Below the pieces are notes generated by a model. It was given only the letters and a program-made list of their open reading frames with translations, was not told the DNA's origin and did not search any database. The translations under genes were made by a program, and so were the position numbers. Positions 1-7,100 of a stretch of DNA of 37,920 nt are shown in pieces; within the stretch, counting starts at the first letter, position 1, and the number at the start of each line of letters is the position of its first letter. This DNA is from SVFI01 sp045588655 (GTDB lineage Bacteria > Bacillota > Clostridia > Lachnospirales > Lachnospiraceae). The stretch lies in contig JAZNEP010000047.1 of NCBI GenBank assembly GCA_045588655.1, forward strand, positions 1 to 37,920, given 5' to 3'.

Positions 1-438
1 GAATTATTAAAGGATATCTATTCCATTTCCAACAGTACATACCAAAACAACCTAGAAGAACTGACAGAATTATTAGAGTTAAAGGAGTTATTGCGCTCAC
101 CCGCAAGACAGTTGTCGCTTGGACAGAGGATGCGATGTGAGATAGCGGCATCACTTTTGCACAGCCCGGAGATTCTGTTTTTGGATGAGCCGACGATTGG
201 GCTTGATGCGGTTTCTAAAATTGCAGTTCGCGATTTTATCAAAAAGCAAAATGAATTGCATAATACGACCGTTATCTTGACCACACACGATATGCAGGAT
301 ATTGAAGCACTATCCAAACGTATTATTCTAATCGGAAAAGGAAGTATTCTGTTAGACGGTACCTTGGAAGATATTAAGAAGGGCGATGCCAATATTGATG
401 AAACGATAGCGGAACTTTATCGCACACTGGAAATATAG
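1..438 (+). CDS. ABC-2 type exporter ATP-binding protein, 3' part
   Basis: The gene is open from the first base of the window in frame 1, so its N-terminus and Walker A motif lie outside. The visible 145 residues contain the ABC signature region (LSLGQRMR), a Walker B with LFLDEPTIGLD, a D-loop and the H-loop in LTTHDMQDIE. They match the C-terminal half of COG4586-type ATPases that energise exporters with two DUF990-family permeases. The two following genes are exactly such permeases, beginning 11 bases after this stop, so the three form one exporter operon. The substrate cannot be told from sequence; relatives have been linked to toxic-compound efflux. A TTG at 91 is only an internal codon of the continuing frame, not a start. 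Confidence 0.9.
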   Translation, partial: ELLKDIYSISNSTYQNNLEELTELLELKELLRSPARQLSLGQRMRCEIAASLLHSPEILFLDEPTIGLDAVSKIAVRDFIKKQNELHNTTVILTTHDMQDIEALSKRIILIGKGSILLDGTLEDIKKGDANIDETIAELYRTLEI

Positions 439-448
439 GAGGGGGAGT

Positions 449-1252
449 ATGAAAAAATATATATCTTTCTTTCGGATTCGATTTTCCATGGGGCTTCAAT
501 ATCGTACAGCGGCATTAGCAGGAATTGTCACCCAATTCGCTTGGGGATTTATGGAGATTATGATTTTTAAAGCGTTCTATGAAGCGGATGCGGCAGCATT
601 CCCTATGACATTGTCCGCAACGTCTTCATACATATGGCTCCAGCAGGCTTTTTTGGCTTTTTTTGCAGCATGGATGATGGAAAATGAAATTTTTGATTCT
701 GTGATTAACGGAAATATTGCGTATGAATTATGCAGACCAATACACATCTATAATATGTGGTTTTCAAGAAGTATGGCCAATAGAGTTTCAAGAGCGGTAC
801 TTCGTTGCTTCCCGATTTTATTTGTTGCGGCATTTATTCCGGCTCCATATGGGATGGCAGCACCGGCTTCCGTGACTCATTTTGCAATTTTCCTGATAAC
901 CCTTATTCTTGGATTACTTGTTACCATTGCATTTTGCATGTTGGTGTATGGTCTTACATTTTTTACAATCTCCCCGCAGGGGCTTCGGATGGTCTTTGTA
1001 TCTGCGGTAGAATTTTTTGCCGGTGCAATCATACCGATTCCTTTTTTTCCGGAAAATCTGCAGAAAGTACTGGAGTTGTTACCATTTGCGTCCATGCAAA
1101 ATGTAGCTTTGCGTATTTACAGTGGAAGTATGACAACACAGCAAATGCAGAAAACGATTCTTTTGCAGATTGTCTGGTTAGTTGTTTTGATTCTTGGCGG
1201 AAGCTCTCTGTGCAGGCTGGCTGAGAGAAAAGTAACGGTGCAGGGAGGTTAA
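449..1252 (+). CDS. ABC-2 family exporter permease (DUF990/COG4587-like)
   Basis: This 267-residue integral membrane protein has about six hydrophobic segments (for example around residues 23-40, 62-78, 120-135, 145-175 and 236-252). It has the N-terminal pattern of the COG4587/PF06182 permeases (basic start, then IRFSMGLQYRTAALAGI). The ATG at 449 follows the ribosome-binding site AGGAGGGGG with good spacing. It lies between the ATPase and a second permease of the same family and would form a heterodimeric membrane channel with it. The call as permease is firm; the transported compound is unknown. Confidence 0.88.
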   Translation: MKKYISFFRIRFSMGLQYRTAALAGIVTQFAWGFMEIMIFKAFYEADAAAFPMTLSATSSYIWLQQAFLAFFAAWMMENEIFDSVINGNIAYELCRPIHIYNMWFSRSMANRVSRAVLRCFPILFVAAFIPAPYGMAAPASVTHFAIFLITLILGLLVTIAFCMLVYGLTFFTISPQGLRMVFVSAVEFFAGAIIPIPFFPENLQKVLELLPFASMQNVALRIYSGSMTTQQMQKTILLQIVWLVVLILGGSSLCRLAERKVTVQGG

Positions 1253-1256
1253 TGGA

Positions 1257-2057
1257 ATGGTTAATACAGTGAAAAAAAGTATTCGTTTATATGGGCATTA
1301 CGTATCGATTAATGTCAGAAGTATGATGCAGTATAAAACTTCCTTTTTCTTGACGACACTGGGGCAGTTTTTTGTTTCCTTTAATGTGTTTTTAGGAATC
1401 TATTTTATGTTTCAACGTTTTCAGAAGGTGGAGGGATTTACGTACAGTGAGGTGCTGCTGTGTTTTTCAGTCGTGTTGCTTGAGTTTTCTATGGCGGAAA
1501 TGATTGCCAGAGGATTTGATAATTTTTCAGACATGGTCAGAACCGGAAGTTTTGATTTGGTGCTTGTAAGACCGCAAAATGAAATTCTACAGGTACTGGG
1601 AAGTAAGTTTGAACTTACCCGAATAGGCAGAATGCTCCAGGCGGTGGTTATGTTTGCTTACGCAGTGAGTCGCTGTGGTGTGGATTGGAACTTACCAAAA
1701 GTGCTTACGATTCTGTTCATGGTAATCGGAGGGATGGCGGTGTTTTCGGGACTGTTTTTAATTTATGCCGCACTTTGCTTCTTTACCTTGGAAGGCCTTG
1801 AGTTTATGAATGTATTTACAGACGGCGCAAGGGAGTTTGGCAAGTATCCGATTGGAATATATGGTGAAAAAATGCTTTTGTTTACCACATTCATTATTCC
1901 GTATGCACTTGTTCAATATTATCCGCTTTTGTTTATCCTGGGACATACGGACAATTTGGTGTTTATGATACTGCCATTGTGCGCTGTGTTGTTTTTGATC
2001 CCGTGCTATGTACTTTGGCGGTTTGGAGTAAGGCATTATACTTCAAGTGGATCGTGA
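1257..2057 (+). CDS. ABC-2 family exporter permease (COG3694-like)
   Basis: This 266-residue membrane protein is the second half of the permease pair. It begins four bases after the previous stop and its ribosome-binding site (GGGAGG) lies in the end of the upstream gene, which suggests coupled translation. The N-terminal segment with SINVRSMMQYKTSFFLTT and the central motif DNFSDMVRTGSFDLVLVRP resemble COG3694 subunits. About six transmembrane stretches are visible. With the ATPase and the other permease it completes a three-gene exporter. It converges on the regulator gene on the minus strand with only 24 bases between the stops. No clear terminator hairpin was seen between them. Confidence 0.87.
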   Translation: MVNTVKKSIRLYGHYVSINVRSMMQYKTSFFLTTLGQFFVSFNVFLGIYFMFQRFQKVEGFTYSEVLLCFSVVLLEFSMAEMIARGFDNFSDMVRTGSFDLVLVRPQNEILQVLGSKFELTRIGRMLQAVVMFAYAVSRCGVDWNLPKVLTILFMVIGGMAVFSGLFLIYAALCFFTLEGLEFMNVFTDGAREFGKYPIGIYGEKMLLFTTFIIPYALVQYYPLLFILGHTDNLVFMILPLCAVLFLIPCYVLWRFGVRHYTSSGS

Positions 2058-2081
2058 TTGCATGAATTTATGTTTTCTTTT

Positions 2082-3794
2082 TTAAGAGATATTCACTTTT
2101 TCCTTAAATTCATTTGCATTCTTTCTCGAAATGCGTACCGTTACCTTTCCGGTAAGTGTCGCCAGAAGAGTGCGGTCGACATCCGATGTAACACTCACTA
2201 CTTTGGTGAGATTAATCAGCGCTGACTTTGAAGCACGGAAGAAATTACTGTCTTCGTAGAGTGCTTCAAGTTCTGAAAGCGTCTTTTTAATCTCATAGCG
2301 TCCGCTTTTCATAACAGCCACTGTCTTGCGACCTTCGGATTCAAAGAATAATATATTGTCCAAAGGGACTTTGTGAAGGCTGGAGCCTTTTTTTATGAAA
2401 ATCATTTCCTGTGTGCGCACCACAGAAGCACTTGCTTCTGATGGGTCCGCAGGTATAGCTTCCGAGGACATCTCTTTCGTTTCAATTTTGTTTTTTATAA
2501 AATAGATGGCAATCGCAATGCGCGAAATGTAGAGCTTAATAATGTTATTATATACCAGCGGAGTTTCATATCCGATGATAGCGTGACCGATGAACTCATT
2601 GTTAAATGTCATAGGTACCACATGAAGATGTCTGGAAAGGTGTTTGTGCAAGTGAGCAGGAGAAATATCCTTGGACGGAAATACGACAGGCGTATCACTC
2701 CATGGTTGATTGCTCATATAGATACATCGAGATGTATTTTCATCTTCCGCAATGTTAACAGAAAAGAAAATGGCATCCCGTATAATATAATAGGAGTTAA
2801 AAATAACCGGATAAAGGTCCGCATAACTTGAGCAGGTATAGCATTTTTCTTCCAGTTCACTGTTGCAGTAATATATTTTCTGCTGGCGAAGCTTTTCATG
2901 CTGCTCTAAAAGAAGACGTGTGTTGGAGGGAAGTTGGTCACTACATCCACAGCTCATCCCCGTAATAATATCACTTTTTGGAAAACTGATCGGTATCTCT
3001 TTTTCATTACAGATCATCGAATGAAGGCGCGACATAACCCTGCGCCCATGATATTCCGCATTACTTGGATAGGTGGTAATGGATAGAGCGGCATTTTTAG
3101 AATCATTGCGTGCGCCGAAACCGGTAACAAGGAGATCTTGCGGGACACGGATTCCGAATTTGGAAAGTGCCTTAATAAAAAACAGTGCTACGGTGTCGTC
3201 CTGACATACGACAGCATCCGGCTTTTCTACAGTATTATAAGCAATATCTTTGGCAAGTGCTTCACCGCATTGCAGCCAGTAACCACCGTAGATTAAGTTG
3301 TCATTTGTGTAAGGAATCTGATGTTCCTGTAGAGAGTTCATAAAGCCAAGTTCATTGTGCAATACCTGATTTGGCTCGCCGCCTAGGAAGTAAAGTGTCT
3401 CACAGCCATGTTCTTCGATCAGATGGTCCGTAAGCATTTTTGTCCCATGGCTGTTGTCGGGCATATATGTTTCGGAAAAAAGCATGGATTCGCCAAGAAC
3501 CATGACCGGGACGTGACAGTTGTCAAAAATATGTTTTTCTACCATATTTCCGATAGATTTAATGGCAGAGAAAGAATTTTCGAAAAATATGACACCGTCA
3601 TATTGATCAAAATCAATCAGTTGATAAATTTCTTCCTCTCGTTTGGCAAATTTTCCGTTGAGCATAGGTATCGAAAAAGTTACCGTCTGATATTCAAATT
3701 TTCTAGCTTGCTTTTCAATGCCGATAAGATAGTCATCGCGATAATCCTCAGTCATATCCAGCATTACAATACAAATTTTCTTGTTTGTCTTCAT
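2082..3794 (-). CDS. LacI-type sugar-sensor / LytTR DNA-binding fusion regulator
   Basis: This 570-residue cytoplasmic regulator has three parts. Residues 1 to about 275 are a periplasmic-binding-protein-like fold of the LacI/GalR type (start KKICIVMLDM, DQYDGVIFFEN, HLIEEHGCETLYFLGG, PDAVVCQDDTVALFF, LLVTGFGARND), but the usual N-terminal LacI helix-turn-helix is absent. Residues about 290-450 are GAF-like and carry Cys-rich starts (SCGCSDQ, EEKCYTC). Residues about 465-570 are a LytTR DNA-binding domain (IFIKKGSSLHKVPLDNILFF, FFRASKSALINLTKV, VRISRKNANEF). The protein probably binds a small sugar-like ligand and DNA direct repeats. The ATG at 3794 follows GGGGAAAA on the minus strand. It is transcribed away from the giant surface-protein gene, whose promoter shares the 315-bp gap, so autoregulation and control of that gene are plausible but unproven. 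Confidence 0.82.
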   Translation of the reverse strand: MKTNKKICIVMLDMTEDYRDDYLIGIEKQARKFEYQTVTFSIPMLNGKFAKREEEIYQLIDFDQYDGVIFFENSFSAIKSIGNMVEKHIFDNCHVPVMVLGESMLFSETYMPDNSHGTKMLTDHLIEEHGCETLYFLGGEPNQVLHNELGFMNSLQEHQIPYTNDNLIYGGYWLQCGEALAKDIAYNTVEKPDAVVCQDDTVALFFIKALSKFGIRVPQDLLVTGFGARNDSKNAALSITTYPSNAEYHGRRVMSRLHSMICNEKEIPISFPKSDIITGMSCGCSDQLPSNTRLLLEQHEKLRQQKIYYCNSELEEKCYTCSSYADLYPVIFNSYYIIRDAIFFSVNIAEDENTSRCIYMSNQPWSDTPVVFPSKDISPAHLHKHLSRHLHVVPMTFNNEFIGHAIIGYETPLVYNNIIKLYISRIAIAIYFIKNKIETKEMSSEAIPADPSEASASVVRTQEMIFIKKGSSLHKVPLDNILFFESEGRKTVAVMKSGRYEIKKTLSELEALYEDSNFFRASKSALINLTKVVSVTSDVDRTLLATLTGKVTVRISRKNANEFKEKVNIS

Positions 3795-3818
3795 ATATGT
3801 TTTCCCCGATGCACAGTG

Positions 3819-3848
3819 AACGTTATCTTACTTCTGTTATAAGTTATA
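3819..3848. promoter_or_regulatory. candidate LytTR-type direct repeat
   Basis: Two similar nonamers, AACGTTATC (3819-3827) and TAAGTTATA (3840-3848), are offset by 21 bp. LytTR regulators typically bind two 9-bp repeats about two helical turns apart with a central GTT. The pair lies 25-54 bp upstream of the LytTR regulator's own start codon. The match to the loose family consensus is partial and rests on inspection only. Confidence 0.3.
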
Positions 3849-3885
3849 TAGGGTATGCTGTCAACATTTTTGGCAGAAAAAACAT

Positions 3886-3926
3886 GCATAAAATGCAAAA
3901 TTCGGCGTATAAAATGCCAAAATCGG
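3886..3926. repeat. two 20-bp direct repeats at 21-bp offset
   Basis: Copies at 3886-3905 and 3907-3926 share 17 of 20 bases (core ATAAAATGC, ending TCGG). The 21-bp period puts them on the same helix face. An inverted counterpart of the core, GGCATTTT at 3954-3961, pairs perfectly with AAAATGCC at 3911-3918. The array sits between the divergent LytTR regulator and surface-protein genes, upstream of the latter's predicted promoter, so it is a candidate operator. Confidence 0.6.
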
Positions 3927-4015
3927 AGAAAGGGAATTTGAAACATAAAAAACGGCATTTTGCGCATAAAAATAAACAACTTATTTCCTTTTTTGAACCT
4001 CTTATTCCACACGCC

Positions 4016-4044
4016 TTGTTGCACTTTTAGCGTTGCTATAAAAT
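4016..4044 (+). promoter_or_regulatory. sigma-A-like promoter of the surface protein
   Basis: TTGTTG (4016-4021) and TAAAAT (4039-4044) are separated by 17 bp. Transcription would start near 4051, giving a leader of about 60 nt. Confidence 0.45.
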
Positions 4045-4077
4045 TAAAAATGGATAGAGATATCCAGGGAGGATTAC

Positions 4078-4113
4078 GTGTTGACATATAGGAAAAAGGG
4101 AGGACAAAAATGA
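4078..4113 (+). CDS. possible 11-residue leader peptide overlapping the surface-protein start
   Basis: A GTG at 4078 lies five bases after a strong GGGAGG (4067-4072) and opens a frame of 11 codons (MLTYRKKGGQK). Its TGA stop at 4111-4113 overlaps the ATG of the surface protein (ATGA). The second Shine-Dalgarno of the big gene (4097-4103) is inside this mini-frame. This arrangement would couple translation, but the peptide has no recognisable family and could be chance. Confidence 0.35.
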   Translation: MLTYRKKGGQK

Positions 4114-7100
4114 GGAAGGAAAAAGTAGCTTTAAAACAAATGTTGGCAAAGCTTCTTGTATTTGCGCTGGTGTTCCAGATGACAGTGCCGGTGAATGTTA
4201 TGGCGGCTTCGGTGGCAGAAGAGCCAGTACAAGAGACCGAAATAGACGTAACGGAAGAGGAGGTTCTGCCGGAAACGGCGGCGGAAGATTTCGTTATTGA
4301 TGGAGATGGATGGTTGACAAAGTATACCGGAAATGCCACGGAAGTTGTGATACCGGAGGGTGTTACGTACATAACCGAGGAAGTATTTGCCGGAAAAGCA
4401 ACAATTGAGAAGGTTGTTTTACCTGATGGAGTTTGTTTTATCGGCAGAAATGCATTTGCATCCTGTACGAATTTAAAATCCATCAATCTTCCGGCCACAT
4501 TGAAAGGAATTGAGGAAGGGGCATTTAGCGGTTGTACAAGTTTGACAATTGACTGCATTACTCTTCCGCAGAATCTTATAAATCTGGAAGCAGATGCATT
4601 TGCAGGAGTCAATGTTGGGGAAGTTCGTATTGAAGGAGATCTTCCTACGAGAAAAGATGTAGTAACCTGTAACTATGCAGGCCTTAGTAGTATAAATGCT
4701 TCAAAATGTACATTGACATATAATGCAGTAGAAAATACATCGAACAATGGTTTTATTCGATCATTTTTTTCACAGGGAAAGGATAAAACAGTTGTTTTGG
4801 ATTTCGAAGATGCAGATTCCGTTAATCAAAATAGCCTGCTGAGTTGGGTCCAGGGGTGGTATGAGGATACGGATCCGGATTCTGTTAAAATTTCCAATAT
4901 GGAGATTAAGAATGCACCTGGCGATGCTTATTATTTTGAGGATGGAATGTTATTTGCGGGAACTAATTTGTTGTGGATTGGAGGCTTTCTGAGAGGTGAG
5001 GTCAGAATTCCGGAAGGGGTTACCTGGAGCTTTGGTGTCTCGGGCGGGGATCCGTTTTATTCGGCTAAAGATGTTAAGGTATATCTTCCTGATAGTATGA
5101 CGAATATTGACGGTGTAGTGAAGGAAATTAATCATCCGGTAACAATTGTTTTACCTGATACACTTGAGCACTTGGAAAGAGTTACTGTTTGGTTTAATAT
5201 GATAAGAAGTGCATTGACGGTAGTACTACCGGAATCCATGGATAATGTGACTTTTGGCTCGGCGTCAACAATGAACGGAACCACACGTGATGTTTTTAGT
5301 GAGGTTGATACCATTGTCATTCCTGCAGCAATGCAAAAAGTTCCGGATAAAGTTTTATCTTCTGCCTATGATTTGAATCATATTGTGGTAGAGTCCGGAA
5401 ATGAAACTTATAAATCAATGGATGGAGGACTCTATAGTGCTGACGGTAAGATTCTTTACAGATTACCGAATGTAAAAGCAGACACAACCATTACGATTCC
5501 TGAAGGGGTGGAAGAGATTGCGACAGGTGCATTTTTTGCACATAACTCAGTTGCAAATCTCACCATTGAACTTCCTTCTACATTAAAGAAGATTAATAAG
5601 TATGTATTTGAAAGTTACTATACAACAACAAAGGTTGATTTATTTGCAAATAAATGCGCAGATGATGTTGTTCTGGATGGAGCTTTCATATCCAAAGTAA
5701 ATAAACTATATGTTAAGAGTGAAAACAGTAACTGGGCAAAGAAAGTTCCATGCAGCGAGCTGATTGTCGGAAATTCTTCGGTGAAGGCAAATGTTCTGGT
5801 GAAAAATGAAGATGGTTCAACTTCACCTTGCCCGAAGGGAGGATATTCCGTTTGGGTATATGATGCAAACGGAGATATCGTTTCTGATTTGTGTGCGGTG
5901 AATGCAGACGGAACTGTTGATTTCTTTATTCCGCAGAACGGAACCTATACATTACAGTTTAATCCTACCATGACAGACGGTAATGTATACAAGTCTTTCG
6001 TAACAGATGCGTGTGAACTTGTTCTTGGAGAGCAGATTACAATTGAGGATGTTGTTTTTGAAAGAATTCCTGTAATCAAAGTACAGACAAATGAGACGAA
6101 TGTAATCGGATATGTATATGATGCGGACGGAAAGTTTGTATGCGATATGTCTCTTAGAGACGACAATCTCGTATCCGAAGGTCTCAAGCAGGGTACTTAC
6201 ACGGTGATTCTTCACAAAGGTTCTGATGCATTAATGAAACAGAACTGCTTGTCAGATTATGAGGAACTTGGTCTGAAAGAAGGCGAACATTATGCAAAGA
6301 TTTCAGGCGTTACAATCGAAGATAAAGATGTATCCTATGGAGAACAGAATGTTCCTGTCGTGACAGAATCGGGTATTTTAAAGACTGAGAAGTGTAGCTA
6401 TATTACATCCGGTATTCAGAATCCTAATGCAGGATATGTGAATTTGGAAATTATCTATGCGGTTGATGAATCTAAGTTTAACGGCGAAAATGCAGAACTT
6501 GCTGTTACGTTACCGGAGAATGTGAAGTATGTTGCTGATTCGGCGCGTTTCGTGAAAGGTACTGAATCAACGGCTTGCAATGCACAGGAAGGAAATGCAG
6601 CTGTTACTTTTAATGTTGGAAATAACCTGGAAGGTGTTGTCCGCTTTGCAGTGGAAGTAAATGGTGAGGTTGACGGGGTATCTGTCGCATGTCTGAATAC
6701 CACAGCCGGAAAAGAAGTCATCGGTTCTGTGGAATTCTCCATGAATACATTAACTATGAGAGCACCTGAGTATACCGCAACGGAATCCGTGAATATCACA
6801 GGTGAAGCACCGAAGGGAAAAGAAGTAAGTGTATATATTGGTGATGTTTTACTTGGAAAAACTACTGCAAACGTAGCAGGTATCTGGTCTCTTGATATAA
6901 CACTTCCGAATCCTGTGGCTAATGAAACGTATGTGTTGAACGCACGTGTTCAGACAGGATCTGAAGTTGTACTTGCATATGAGGATGTTATTTACTTACC
7001 TAAGGCACCTCAAGTAAAACAGATTAAATATCATTATCCGCAGTGTGGCGGTAACGGCTACTTTAATGTAGACATGAATACCTTACGCGGAGAAAGAGTT

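Noticed and set aside
3791..4612. Minus-strand frame of 273 residues across the regulatory gap and the start of the surface protein
   Set aside because: It is antisense to a gene with a clear signal peptide and ribosome-binding site, and its own translation looks unlike a protein family.
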